NCBI RefSeq assembly: GCF_022348085.1 | Contig: NZ_JAKRFN010000033.1 | Span: 1 to 49,436 of the forward strand | Direction of reading: 5' to 3' | DNA: 49,436 bases | From: Mycobacterium sp. PSTR-4-N | Lineage (GTDB): Bacteria > Actinomycetota > Actinomycetes > Mycobacteriales > Mycobacteriaceae | Part shown: piece after piece, positions 18,017 to 26,238 of the stretch | Layout of the letters: each line of letters starts with the position of its first letter | Position numbering within the stretch: the stretch's first letter is position 1 | Program-made: the position numbers and the translations under genes | The notes under the pieces: model-generated | What the model was told of the DNA's origin: nothing | Database searches by the model: none | What the model saw: the letters and a program-made list of their open reading frames with translations, nothing else

Positions 18017-18742
18017 GTGGTTTCATCCGACGGCTCGAACGCCAAGCTCTCGCCGGACCGGCAGCGGATCTATGAGTTCCTGAACCAACTCGATGATGTC
18101 CAGCGCAGCGGCGGTGGAGAGATCGACGCCGTGTTGCGCGAGGTCAACGTGGCCACCGTGACTGCCGTGCCCGGAGCCCACGCGGCCGGATTGTCCCTGG
18201 TCGACGACGATCGACACGTCAGCACCCTCGGGGCGACCAGTGATGACGCCACGTTGCTGGACGAGATCCAGAACGAGCACGGCGAGGGTCCCTGCCTCTC
18301 GGCGGCGTGGACCAGCGACACCATCCACGTCGACGACTTGGCCGCAGAGACCCGCTGGCCTCGCTATCAACGCAGCGCGTGCGAACTCTCGCCGGTGCGC
18401 TCCATTCTGTCGATCCGGCTGCACAACGACGGCAATCGGCTGGCCGCGCTCAATCTCTACGCGCCCTCCCCCGGCGTCTTCGACGACGAATCGCTCGAGC
18501 AAGCGTTGATTTTCGCCGCTCATACCACCGTCACGTGGAACCTGTTGCGCCGTCAGCAACAGTTCCGCAACGCCCTGGCCACCCGCGACCTCATCGGCCA
18601 AGCGAAGGGCATCCTGATGGAACGCTTCGCCATCGACGCCGTCCGGGCCTTCGAGTTGCTGCGCCGACTGTCCCAGGAGGGCAACACCAAGCTCGTCGAC
18701 ATCGCGCAGCGGGTGATCGATGCGGGTGTCGGCGAGTCCTGA
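18017..18742 (+). CDS. GAF-ANTAR antiterminator-type regulator
   Basis: A 241-residue protein with a GAF sensor (residues about 30-165; EGPCLSAAWTSDTIHVDDLA, SILSIRLHNDG) and a C-terminal ANTAR RNA-binding domain (LATRDLIGQAKGILMERFAI...AFELLRRLSQEGNTKL). ANTAR proteins bind paired hairpins in nascent RNA and prevent termination. GTG 18017 is chosen because GGAGG lies eight bases upstream. No obvious ANTAR target hairpin pair was seen in this window. Confidence 0.85.
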   Translation: MVSSDGSNAKLSPDRQRIYEFLNQLDDVQRSGGGEIDAVLREVNVATVTAVPGAHAAGLSLVDDDRHVSTLGATSDDATLLDEIQNEHGEGPCLSAAWTSDTIHVDDLAAETRWPRYQRSACELSPVRSILSIRLHNDGNRLAALNLYAPSPGVFDDESLEQALIFAAHTTVTWNLLRRQQQFRNALATRDLIGQAKGILMERFAIDAVRAFELLRRLSQEGNTKLVDIAQRVIDAGVGES

Positions 18743-19094
18743 CACCGGCGTCACAACCTCGTGAGCTGCCCTTGAGCTTTTCTAACGGACATTCTCAGAC
18801 GAATTGGCTTGCAGTTCTGCACTCGCGCCGTATTGTCGTACGTACGTGCTAAACGTGTGATGTCACCGCAATCAGTAGTACAGCCGGAAGCAAACTGGCG
18901 CCGCGGTGACGTACCTACCGCAGTAAGCGCATGTCGAGAATCCGGCGTGACCTCGTTGGTCCTGTGCCAATCGCTTACCGGCGGTCCGCAAGACCTGACG
19001 CCGGTGTCCTGGGTTCTCAGCTCCCCTGAAGAAGCCAGCGAGTTGTTCCCGGACACCGGACGCGTCCCGTCATGAAGGAAAGGCGTGATTCCTC
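18743..19094. other. Intergenic region upstream of sigma factor
   Basis: This 352-bp region has lower GC and no confident gene. A 71-codon plus-strand frame (18860-19075) exists but has poor third-position bias and no ribosome site. No clear SigF-type GTTT-N16-GGGTA promoter could be picked out by eye. A GTCGTACGTACG alternating stretch sits near 18835. Confidence 0.4.
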
Positions 19095-19892
19095 ATGCCT
19101 ACTCTCGAAAAGACTGTTGCCCCCAGCCGCAAGACGACCGAATCCGGCGGTTATGCCGACGTCGCGGACATGTTCCGAGAATTGGCCCTCCTCGACGAGG
19201 GCTCCGCTGTGTACCAACGCCACCGAGAAGCGATCATCGAGCGTTGCCTACCACTGGCCGACCACATCGCCCGCCGATTCCGCGGGCGTGGCGAAACGCA
19301 CGACGATCTGGTCCAGGTGGCCCGGGTCGGCTTGCTCAATGCGGTGAACCGATTCGATATCGACACGGCTGACGATTTCCTCGCCTTCGCCGTGCCGACG
19401 ATGATGGGCGAAGTACGCCGCTACTTCCGCGACCACGGGTGGGCGCTGAAGGTTCCGCGTCGACTCAAGGAACTCAACATCCGCCTCAAGAACGCGCGGG
19501 CGGAATTGACCCACGACCTCAATCGCGCGCCGTCACCCAGCGAGTTGGCCGAGCATCTGGGCCTCGACCGTGAACAGGTCATCGAGGGGCTGATCGCCGC
19601 CGACGCGTATTCGACCCGCTCCACCGAGCAGGAGATCACCTCCGACGGCGACGGGTTGACGATGATGGAAACCCTTGGCGGCCCGGACCCCAACCTGCAG
19701 AAGGTGGTCGACATCAACACGGTGCGCCCGCTCATCGCCGGCCTGCCGGAGCGCGACCGCCTCGTGCTGAAGATGCGGTTCTTCGACAACAAGACGCAAT
19801 CGCAGATCGCCGACGAGATCGGCGTCTCCCAGATGCACGTGTCGCGACTGCTCTCGCGCGCATTGTCGAGCATCCGCGAGAAGGCCAGCTGA
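19095..19892 (+). CDS. SigB/SigF/SigG-family sigma factor
   Basis: A 265-residue group-3 sigma factor: region 2 (PLADHIARRFRGRGETHDDLVQVARVGLLNAVNRFD...AVPTMMGEVRRYFRDHGW), region 3 (KVPRRLKELNIRLKNARAEL) and region 4 HTH (DNKTQSQIADEIGVSQMHVSRLLSRAL). It closely resembles mycobacterial SigF from memory but could be a paralogue. SigF proteins are held by anti-sigma factors released by STAS proteins. None is adjacent upstream, but a STAS gene faces it at 19983. ATG is 11 bases after GGAAAGG. Confidence 0.88.
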   Translation: MPTLEKTVAPSRKTTESGGYADVADMFRELALLDEGSAVYQRHREAIIERCLPLADHIARRFRGRGETHDDLVQVARVGLLNAVNRFDIDTADDFLAFAVPTMMGEVRRYFRDHGWALKVPRRLKELNIRLKNARAELTHDLNRAPSPSELAEHLGLDREQVIEGLIAADAYSTRSTEQEITSDGDGLTMMETLGGPDPNLQKVVDINTVRPLIAGLPERDRLVLKMRFFDNKTQSQIADEIGVSQMHVSRLLSRALSSIREKAS

Positions 19893-19896
19893 CAGC

Positions 19897-19932
19897 GGTG
19901 ACCTGCTGCCGCGAACGCGGCAGCAGGTCACC
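19897..19932. terminator. Bidirectional terminator hairpin
   Basis: A perfect 16-bp stem (GGTGACCTGCTGCCGC / GCGGCAGCAGGTCACC) with a GAAC tetraloop starts four bases after the sigma factor stop and lies 50 bp from the stop of the convergent STAS gene. The symmetric stem can end transcription from both sides. Confidence 0.85.
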
Positions 19933-19982
19933 GATTTCCGTCTCGAATAGGTTGCCGGTCAACCGCTTTCGCGGAAGCCCTG

Positions 19983-20366
19983 TCAGCGCCTGACCGCGTC
20001 GACAGCGTCCTCGAGGGTGGCGTGCAACGTGAAAAGCTCGCTCAGCCCGATCAGCCGCATCGGCCTGCTCGTGGCAGGCCCGTCGGCAACGACCATGAAT
20101 TGTGTTGTGTCGCCGCATCTGTCGTGCGCGTCGACCAGCAGTCCCATGCCGACCGAGGCGAGGAAGTCCAGCGCAGCGAGGTCGATGATCATCGCCGACG
20201 GCTTCTTCTTCAAGGCGGTGTCGATCTGACGTTCGAGCGTGCCGACGGTCAGCATGTCGAGGTCACCGACGCAGCGGATCACGACGACCGAATCGTGCCA
20301 GGAATCGGTGACGATGCACGGAGACGGCGACTGCGCCGGATCCGGCATGGCTGGAATGGACGACAT
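19983..20366 (-). CDS. STAS anti-anti-sigma factor
   Basis: A 127-residue single STAS domain. VVVIRCVGDLDMLTVGTLERQI opens the fold and MIIDLAALDFLASVGMGLLVDA holds the conserved Ser that an anti-sigma kinase phosphorylates. Unphosphorylated STAS proteins bind the anti-sigma factor and free the sigma factor. It faces the SigF-like gene across a shared terminator, suggesting a functional pair. GGGAG precedes the ATG. Confidence 0.85.
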   Translation of the reverse strand: MSSIPAMPDPAQSPSPCIVTDSWHDSVVVIRCVGDLDMLTVGTLERQIDTALKKKPSAMIIDLAALDFLASVGMGLLVDAHDRCGDTTQFMVVADGPATSRPMRLIGLSELFTLHATLEDAVDAVRR

Positions 20367-20482
20367 GACAACTCCCGATCGCTGGTGCTGAAGCGCTGCG
20401 TCTCACGGGCTGCTGAGTCTGAACCAAAACGATGGGGCGCGTCATGATCAGTGTATACGGGTTCACGCGATACGGATGACGG

Positions 20483-21370
20483 TCACGGGGAGCTGATCGA
20501 TTGAAGGGCGAACGTGCGAACCCGACCGGCCACCGTGGACCGGCACATCGAGATCAGTGGTTCTGAGAGTTCTTCGACCAGCATGACCTCGATGGGTTTC
20601 GTGCCCCCGTCGAGTACCACCCGGATCGAGGCGTCTCGATGGTCGACCGACACCGGCGACAGCGCCCGGATGCGCTCGTCACCGAAGGCGGCCCGAGCGA
20701 AATGCTGTGCGGCCTGCACGGCGTGCGGTAGCGAGGTGCGGCCGCGCAAGAACCTGTGATCCAGGGTGCCGGCGTAGTACCTGTCGATGAGACCGGCCGC
20801 GTCGGTCTGATCGATACGGCCGTAGCACAGCCCTTCGGGTAGCACCAACATCGTTGCCGCGAACCGGTCGCCGCCGAGATGCGAACACTCCCAGGTGATC
20901 TCCGGGTAGCGGGCGGCGATCGCCGCGACTGCACTGCGGCCGCGCACGGCGCAGCACTGGTCGTGGCGGCCGTGCGCGCACACCACGACGACGGGCTCGG
21001 CGCACCGCGTGCCGTCAGCACCGTCGAGCGCGAGATCGAGATAACCGCTGGGGTCGGTGACCTCACCTTGGTACAGCTTTTCGGCACCTTCGTCGGAAAA
21101 GGCCAGATACCAGCGCCACCGCGGCGGTGAGACACGTCGGCCCGGCTTGCGGATCGCGGCGACTCGCATCCCGGCCGCCTCGAAGCGACGGGCCACGGCG
21201 CGGCCGAGTGCGGGGTCGATGATCGACGGCGAGTTCAGGAACGCCGACGGACCCCACCCACCGCTGAGCTCCAACAGCGCCCAGGCGTGGCCCGCGCTCG
21301 CCGTTGCGTACATGGGGTCACCGCGCACCAGGGACTGGTCGCTGCACGGCACCCGTTTGGCCGGGGTCAT
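20483..21370 (-). CDS. Sucrase-ferredoxin-like redox protein
   Basis: A 295-residue protein of the Suc_Fer-like (thioredoxin-fold ferredoxin) family. The Cys-rich core is VCAHGRHDQCCAVRG, followed by WECSHLGGDRFAATMLVLPEGLCYG; these cysteines can hold a [2Fe-2S] cluster. ATG 21370 lies five bases after the oxygenase stop, so the two are translationally linked; an upstream TTG is possible. Third gene of the precursor-oxygenase-ferredoxin operon. I infer that it supplies electrons to the oxygenase or modifies the peptide itself. Confidence 0.8.
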   Translation of the reverse strand: MTPAKRVPCSDQSLVRGDPMYATASAGHAWALLELSGGWGPSAFLNSPSIIDPALGRAVARRFEAAGMRVAAIRKPGRRVSPPRWRWYLAFSDEGAEKLYQGEVTDPSGYLDLALDGADGTRCAEPVVVVCAHGRHDQCCAVRGRSAVAAIAARYPEITWECSHLGGDRFAATMLVLPEGLCYGRIDQTDAAGLIDRYYAGTLDHRFLRGRTSLPHAVQAAQHFARAAFGDERIRALSPVSVDHRDASIRVVLDGGTKPIEVMLVEELSEPLISMCRSTVAGRVRTFALQSISSP

Positions 21371-21374
21371 CGGG

Positions 21375-22577
21375 TCAGGCGACAACGACGACGGCCTCGC
21401 GCAGCAACCTGCGCACCAGCACCGTTCCGTCGTGGGCGTCGAGTCCGGGCAGTGTGCTCGCGTCGAGCACTGTCCCGGACATGGCCGCCTCGAGCGCCGG
21501 CCGGCAGAACGCGGGGAAAGACATCGTCCGGTCAGGCAACCGCAACCGCACCCGCCCGTCGACCTCGGCGAGTGTGGCCCACAATCCGCGGCGCCATCGC
21601 ACCGGTGTGGTGTCCGCGGCCTGCGTCGCTTCCAGTGTGGCCAGCGGAGGGACCGCCACCGGTCGGGTGCGGTCGGCGTGCCGACGGGTCAACCGAGTGG
21701 CGACTCCGTCGCTGAGTTCCTCGGCGCGATCCCCGACTGTGGCCGTGAGCGCGGCCAGCACCTTGGCCGCCAGCGCGGCCGTCTCGTCGGGGTCGGCAGT
21801 GTGCACGCCCATCGGCAGCGAAGCACGGAACTCGGCGGTGTCGGCCAGGGTGTCGACCAGGGCTCTGAGCACGTCGACGCCCGTGGTCGCCGACACCCCG
21901 ATCGTCAAGTGGATCGATGTGGCGTCCTCGGACACCGCGGAGTGCAGCCAGCCGCGCGGGAGGTACAACGCATCTCCGGGGGTCAGCGTCGTGTCGATCA
22001 CCGGGGCGTCCTTCACGCGGGCGGCGATGGCCTCGCGGTGATCGGTCCACGGTTGGCTCGGCAGCGGATCTGCGTGGACCGGCTCGTGGACGATCCAGCG
22101 TTTGGCCCCGCTGACCTGAAGCACGAACACGTCGTGCACGTCGTAGTGAGCGTCGAAGCCGCGGTTGCCGGGCGGGGTGATGTACGCGTTGGCCTGCACG
22201 GCGTGGCCGAGATCGTCCACGGCGTCGCGGACGAAGTCGATCAGCGGCGGCCACAGGCGGTGCAGTCCCTGGAGCACCAGGGTGGCACCGGCCGCGAGCT
22301 GCCCGAGTACCCGGGCTGAGTCGACCTGGTCGGGCATCTCGGCGCCGAAACCGGCCGCATCGACGTAGCACTCCCGCGCGAGCAGGGAGCCTTCCTTGGC
22401 CATCCGGAGGAACGGCGCGCGTACCCCGCGACTGGTGATGAGCTCGTCGACCGCCGCCGGAGACAGCAGGTCGGTGAAGTCACGGGGTAGCGCGTCGGAC
22501 CGACTCAGCAGGGGCCGTCGCCCCCAGTACTGCGCCGCGAAGACGTCGGTGTCGACTGCTACGCAGCGAGTCAGCAC
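21375..22577 (-). CDS. JmjC/cupin-4 Fe(II)-2OG oxygenase
   Basis: A 400-residue protein of the cupin-4/ribosomal-oxygenase (MINA/NO66/YcfD-like) class. The iron triad is visible as HYD (His144, Asp146) and His212 in LPRGWLHSAV. GAKRWIVHEP follows the first motif as in the family. These enzymes hydroxylate His or Arg side chains in proteins. It starts with GTG nine bases after the repeat peptide stop, with AGGA within the junction, so the two are co-translated. The peptide upstream is rich in Asp, Asn and His, plausible hydroxylation targets. Substrate assignment is inference. Confidence 0.82.
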   Translation of the reverse strand: MLTRCVAVDTDVFAAQYWGRRPLLSRSDALPRDFTDLLSPAAVDELITSRGVRAPFLRMAKEGSLLARECYVDAAGFGAEMPDQVDSARVLGQLAAGATLVLQGLHRLWPPLIDFVRDAVDDLGHAVQANAYITPPGNRGFDAHYDVHDVFVLQVSGAKRWIVHEPVHADPLPSQPWTDHREAIAARVKDAPVIDTTLTPGDALYLPRGWLHSAVSEDATSIHLTIGVSATTGVDVLRALVDTLADTAEFRASLPMGVHTADPDETAALAAKVLAALTATVGDRAEELSDGVATRLTRRHADRTRPVAVPPLATLEATQAADTTPVRWRRGLWATLAEVDGRVRLRLPDRTMSFPAFCRPALEAAMSGTVLDASTLPGLDAHDGTVLVRRLLREAVVVVA

Positions 22578-22586
22578 GCAAACGTC

Positions 22587-22832
22587 CTAGGCGGTGCCGT
22601 CCGCGCCGCCGTCGTGACCGCCGGGGTTCGAGCCGCCGTCGGCCGGGCCTTCGCCGCCCGCGGTGCCATCGGCGCCGCCGTCGTGACCACCGGGGTTCGA
22701 GCCACCGTCGGCCGGACCCTCACCGCCCGCGGTGCCATCGGCGCCGCCGTCGTGACCACCGGGGTTCGAGCCACCGTCGGCCGGACCCTCGCCACCGGAC
22801 TCAGTCGTGATGTCGTCGTCATCGAGTGCCAT
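22587..22832 (-). CDS. Repeat peptide, putative RiPP-like precursor
   Basis: An 81-residue peptide: an acidic 12-residue head MALDDDDITTES, then three perfect copies of a 23-residue unit GGEGPADGGSNPGGHDGGAD-GTA, ending at the stop. It is almost only Gly, Asp, Ala, Pro, Asn, His, Glu, Ser and Thr, with no aromatic, Cys or Lys. ATG 22832 fits GGAAAGG eight bases upstream; a GTG at 22841 would add three residues. It is the first gene of an operon with an oxygenase and a ferredoxin-like protein. A leader plus repeated core, next to a modifying enzyme, is the pattern of multi-core ribosomal peptides. No protease or exporter is adjacent. An unmodified low-complexity metal-binding protein is the alternative. 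Confidence 0.65.
   Translation of the reverse strand: MALDDDDITTESGGEGPADGGSNPGGHDGGADGTAGGEGPADGGSNPGGHDGGADGTAGGEGPADGGSNPGGHDGGADGTA
22590..22796. repeat. Three 69-bp tandem repeats in peptide gene
   Basis: Copies at 22590-22658, 22659-22727 and 22728-22796 encode identical 23-residue units. The DNA copies differ at a few silent positions, so the protein sequence has been conserved by selection or homogenised, not just freshly duplicated. Confidence 0.9.
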
Positions 22833-23066
22833 TGTCGTCACCTTTCCGCGCTGCTGCGATCAGCCGCAGCCTACCGCGCGAGGCAGAGGTGCCCGCCCTG
22901 ATCGGCAGCCAAACACCCGGTTCCGAGACCGGAGATCACAGAGCGCGGCACAGGGGGTAACGATCGGGGCGCGCTGCGCGCAAAGCGCCGCTGGCCCAGT
23001 AGGATCGGGCCATCGATCCGACGTGGGATCGCCTGGCCATTCGCCGATATACACACTGGAGAACGC

Positions 23067-24338
23067 TTGAGGTCTGATCGTCGTGCCCGCATCGCCTGCT
23101 TGGCGACCCTCCTCGCGGTCGTCGCGGCCTTCGGCGTCGTCTCGTCGAGCTCGCAGCGCTGCAGTGACGGGTGCCAGGCATTGGCCGCCGGCCGCTCGTC
23201 GGCGTTCGCACCGCCCGCTCCCCCGTCGCCGACCGAGCCGGCGCGGCTGATCGTGACGCCGGGCGCCGGCGCGGAGGACGTCAAGCCGGATGCCCGGGTG
23301 CTCGTGGCGGCGGTCAGCGGAACGCTCGAGAACGTCACGATGGTCAACGACGCGGATCGCGAGATTCCGGGAGTGCTGACCCCGGATGCGAAGGCGTGGA
23401 AGCCGACGGTGCAGCTCGGCTACGGCCGCACGTACACGATGACCATCAGCGGGCACGGGCCCGGCGGCATGCCGACGCGGCAGACGTCCAGCTTCACCAC
23501 GGTGGAACCGAGTGAGCAGACCTCGGTGTACCTGAACACCGTGGGCTACGCGCCGATCCAGGACGGCGGCACCTACGGGGTCGGGATGGTGATCGTGGCC
23601 CACTTCGACGAGAGTGTCGACAAGGCGGCCGCCGAGCGGCAACTGCGCGTGCGTACCGATCCGCCCGTGCAGGGCAGCTGGTACTGGGTGGACGACCAGA
23701 CCGCGCACTGGCGCCCCCAGCGGTACTACGCGCCCGGCACGAAGGTCAGCGTCGAGGCGAACATCTACGGCGACGAACTGGGCGACGACCTCTACGGCGC
23801 CGAGGATCAGAAGGTCGGGTTCGTGATCGGCGATGCGCACGTCTCGATCGCCGACGACACCACCAAACAGGTCAGCGTGTACGACAACGGCAAGCTGGTG
23901 CGCACCATGCCGACATCGATGGGGATGGGCGGCACCGAGACCATCGGCGGCAACACGCTGTCGTTCTGGACGCCGCCGGGGGTCTACACGGTGATCGACA
24001 AGGCCAACCCGGTGATCATGGACTCCTCGACGTTCGGGCTGCCGGTCAACAGCCGGCTGGGCTACCGCGAGACGATCCCGTGGGCGACGAAGATCAGCTC
24101 CGACGGGATCTATCTGCACCAGCTGAATTCGACGGTGTGGGCGCAGGGCAACACCGACACCAGTCACGGCTGCCTGAACCTCAACAGCGACAACGCGCAG
24201 TGGTTCTACGAGTTCTCCCGGCCCGGTGACGTGGTCGAGGTGCGCCACACCGGCGGGCCGCCGCTGAAGCTCGAGCAGAACGGCGACTGGACGCTGCCGT
24301 GGTCCGAGTGGATGAAAGGCAGCGCGCTCGAGCAGTAG
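23067..24338 (+). CDS. L,D-transpeptidase (YkuD)
   Basis: A 423-residue exported protein. After an N-terminal signal anchor comes a Pro-rich linker, two immunoglobulin-like domains (about 60-260) and the YkuD domain. The active-site block is IYLHQLN...TSHGCLNLNSDNAQWFYEF, with catalytic Cys and two His. The C-terminal GDWTLPWSEWMKG tail packs on the domain as in mycobacterial Ldt enzymes. It makes 3-3 cross-links in peptidoglycan and is a carbapenem target class. Start is TTG, decided by GGAG five bases upstream. Which Ldt paralogue it is cannot be settled here. Confidence 0.88.
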   Translation: MRSDRRARIACLATLLAVVAAFGVVSSSSQRCSDGCQALAAGRSSAFAPPAPPSPTEPARLIVTPGAGAEDVKPDARVLVAAVSGTLENVTMVNDADREIPGVLTPDAKAWKPTVQLGYGRTYTMTISGHGPGGMPTRQTSSFTTVEPSEQTSVYLNTVGYAPIQDGGTYGVGMVIVAHFDESVDKAAAERQLRVRTDPPVQGSWYWVDDQTAHWRPQRYYAPGTKVSVEANIYGDELGDDLYGAEDQKVGFVIGDAHVSIADDTTKQVSVYDNGKLVRTMPTSMGMGGTETIGGNTLSFWTPPGVYTVIDKANPVIMDSSTFGLPVNSRLGYRETIPWATKISSDGIYLHQLNSTVWAQGNTDTSHGCLNLNSDNAQWFYEFSRPGDVVEVRHTGGPPLKLEQNGDWTLPWSEWMKGSALEQ

Positions 24339-24342
24339 CGGC

Positions 24343-24361
24343 GACCGGCCGCGGTCCGGTC
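24343..24361. terminator. Small hairpin between convergent genes
   Basis: GACCGG and CCGGTC form a 6-bp stem between the L,D-transpeptidase stop and the convergent CHRD gene stop. Short and GC-rich without a T tract; a weak terminator at best. Confidence 0.3.
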
Positions 24362-25052
24362 AGCGCGAGGCCGGCGCGGGGTTCGTCGCCCCCGCGGTAG
24401 CGCCGCAGCCCGCCGGATACGTGGCTTCGGCGGGCACTCCCTGCACGCCCTGTGCCTGAGCGAAGGGTGACTCACCGATACGGGTGTCCAGGTTGTACTT
24501 GCCGTTGCCGTCGACGTCGATGCCATGTTCGACGAACGTCAGATCCGCCAGATGCGCGATCGTGCCCTCGGGCAGTTCCTGTGCCGACAGGGTGCGGTCG
24601 TAGACCACTCGGCCCGACTGGTCGGCCACCGGGAAGCGATCGAGTGCGAGACCACTGCCCGCGTCGGTGGCGCCGGAGGTCGTCAGCGCGATGAAGATGG
24701 GACCGTAGGCCGGCTTTGCCTCGACCGCCGACAGCAAGCCGTCGCCGTTCGTGTCAGGGGCGACATCGGCCGCCGGGCCGGGGCACACGAAATCGCGCCC
24801 GCTTGCGTCACCGTGGATGTGTTGGGCGTGCGGCTGATTCGGAATGAGCCCGGACACGTTGACCTGCATCCGAAGGCTGCCATCGGCGTTCGGGGTCAGG
24901 GTGACGGTACCGGTGGCAGCGGTGCCGTTGAGCGGCAGCACCGGGATGACCGTGGGAACCGGCGGCGGCGGGGGCTGGGCCGCGGCAGGGGACGCGCCGG
25001 CCAGCGGGAGTGCCGCTGCGGCGCAGGCGGCGAACAGTGCTTTGTGGTGCAT
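24360..25052 (-). CDS. Secreted CHRD-domain protein
   Basis: A 230-residue protein with a signal peptide ending in ASPAAA-QP. The body has a CHRD-like fold (GTVTLTPNADGSLRMQVNVSGLIPNQPHAQHIHGDASG), with His residues and Asp-rich EF-hand-like DTNGDGLLSAVE and DVDGNGKYNLD loops that may bind calcium. GGAG precedes the ATG at 25052. The open frame extends upstream across a tRNA, which is not coding. Function unknown. Confidence 0.8.
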   Translation of the reverse strand: MHHKALFAACAAAALPLAGASPAAAQPPPPPVPTVIPVLPLNGTAATGTVTLTPNADGSLRMQVNVSGLIPNQPHAQHIHGDASGRDFVCPGPAADVAPDTNGDGLLSAVEAKPAYGPIFIALTTSGATDAGSGLALDRFPVADQSGRVVYDRTLSAQELPEGTIAHLADLTFVEHGIDVDGNGKYNLDTRIGESPFAQAQGVQGVPAEATYPAGCGATAGATNPAPASR

Positions 25053-25171
25053 GAATGCTCCTCGTATCGGATGTCGAGCCACCCTTCTGTCAACGGATGA
25101 CATGAGGGCGCTACCCGAGGAGGTGTCACGCAAACCCGACGCACGGGGCATCGGCCCGAACGCAATAAGGG

Positions 25172-25246
25172 TGGTGGTCCCGGCTGGGTTCGAACCAGCG
25201 ACCTTCCGCGTGTGAGGCGGACGCTCTCCCACTGAGCTACGAGACC
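25172..25246 (-). tRNA. tRNA-Val(CAC)
   Basis: Full cloverleaf on the minus strand: acceptor GGTCTCG/CGGGACC (one G-U), D arm GCTC/GAGC, anticodon stem TCCGC/GCGGA with loop CTCACAC (anticodon CAC), T arm GCTGG/CCAGC with TTCGAAC. The CCA end is encoded. Confidence 0.95.
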
Positions 25247-25349
25247 GGGAGTTTTCCGACGGAGTCGGACGAGGCAGAAGATTACACGCACACCCTCCCC
25301 TTCCGGAATTCGGGCCTTCTGCCAGGTAGTTCACAGGTAGTGTCGCCGC

Positions 25350-25772
25350 ATGACGTCGTGGGGACGGGTTCTGCTGACGACCGCCGCCGTCAGCACGACA
25401 GCTGTGGCCCTGGCGCCGGCCGCCGCAGCCGACGACGTGTCGTTCACCTCCCCCAGCGGCAACATCGCCTGCATGATCGTCGACGATCTGCTGCGCTGCG
25501 ACATCCAGACGCGGGACTGGTCGCCTCCGTCGCGGCCCGCCGACTGCCCCGACATGACCGGCTACGGCCAGGGCATCTCGATGCGCGCGACCGGATCGGC
25601 GTCCTTCGTCTGCGCGGGCGACACCACGTTCGGCGGTGGCGCCGCCCTCCCCTACGGCCAGTTCCAGGCCGGCGGCGGGATGAGTTGCCGGAGCGAACCG
25701 TCCGGCATGCGGTGCTCGAACTCCGACGGGCACGGATTCACGTTGTCCCGCCAGGCATACACGCTGTTCTGA
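25350..25772 (+). CDS. Small secreted protein (DUF6636-like)
   Basis: A 140-residue protein with a clear signal peptide (cleavage about AAAA-DD). The mature part starts VSFTSPSGNIACMIVDD and has six Cys, likely three disulfides (IACMI, LRCDI, ADCPD, FVCAG, MSCRS, MRCSN). The FTSPSGNIACM pattern is common in small mycobacterial exported proteins. Function unknown. Confidence 0.8.
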   Translation: MTSWGRVLLTTAAVSTTAVALAPAAAADDVSFTSPSGNIACMIVDDLLRCDIQTRDWSPPSRPADCPDMTGYGQGISMRATGSASFVCAGDTTFGGGAALPYGQFQAGGGMSCRSEPSGMRCSNSDGHGFTLSRQAYTLF

Positions 25773-25868
25773 GCCCGGAAGCTCGTGGAACGGGAGGGGA
25801 TTTGTGTACGCCCAACTGCGTGGACTATCGTCGTGCATCGCAACGGGCGACGAAGTCGGCCGTAGCGC

Positions 25869-25941
25869 GCGGATGTAGCGCAGTTGGTAGCGCATCACCT
25901 TGCCAAGGTGAGGGTCGCGGGTTCGAATCCCGTCATCCGCT
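25869..25941 (+). tRNA. tRNA-Gly(GCC)
   Basis: Cloverleaf with acceptor GCGGATG/CATCCGC, anticodon loop containing GCC and TTCGAAT T loop. CCA is not encoded. Confidence 0.95.
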
Positions 25942-25969
25942 CGAAGGTGCACTGGCATCAAAGCCCAGC

Positions 25970-26040
25970 GGTGGAGTGGCCGAGTGGTGAGGCAACGGCC
26001 TGCAAAGCCGTGCACACGGGTTCGATTCCCGTCTCCACCT
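25970..26040 (+). tRNA. tRNA-Cys(GCA)
   Basis: Acceptor GGTGGAG/CTCCACC, anticodon loop CTGCAAA (anticodon GCA), T loop TTCGATT. 28 bp after tRNA-Gly, so probably co-transcribed. Confidence 0.95.
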
Positions 26041-26054
26041 CCAAGGTGTTCCCG

Positions 26055-26129
26055 GCGCGATTAGCTCAGCGGGAGAGCGCTTCCCTGACACGGAAGAGGT
26101 CACTGGTTCAATCCCAGTATCGCGCACCA
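26055..26129 (+). tRNA. tRNA-Val(GAC), integration target
   Basis: Acceptor GCGCGAT/ATCGCGC, anticodon stem CTTCC/GGAAG with loop CTGACAC (anticodon GAC), encoded CCA. The last 25 bases of the gene form part of attL of the adjacent element; the tRNA stays intact because the element brings an identical 3' end. Confidence 0.96.
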
Positions 26130-26130
26130 C
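26102..26130 (+). repeat. attL core direct repeat
   Basis: A 29-bp sequence covering the T arm to CCA end of tRNA-Val(GAC) is repeated exactly at 36590-36618. It is the crossover core of the integrated element. Confidence 0.92.
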
Positions 26131-26164
26131 GTTCTACGTGCAGTTATGGTCAAGTCAGATACGA

Positions 26165-26185
26165 TTTGCACCACATATGCACCAC
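26165..26185 (+). promoter_or_regulatory. Left presumed integrase arm site
   Basis: A 21-bp sequence containing two direct GCACCAC units spaced by ATAT, 35 bp inside attL. An identical 21-mer lies at 36451-36471 near attR. The paired position flanking the crossover core fits arm-type binding sites of a lambda-like integrase. Confidence 0.6.
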
Positions 26186-26238
26186 TACGTAGCTGCAGGT
26201 CAGGACTCCGCACAGTATCCGTAAGGAGTCTGCAGCGA

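Noticed and set aside
24360..26015. 551-codon minus frame containing the CHRD protein
   Set aside because: The upstream part crosses tRNA-Val(CAC) and the secreted-protein gene; the CHRD start at 25052 has a ribosome site and a signal peptide.
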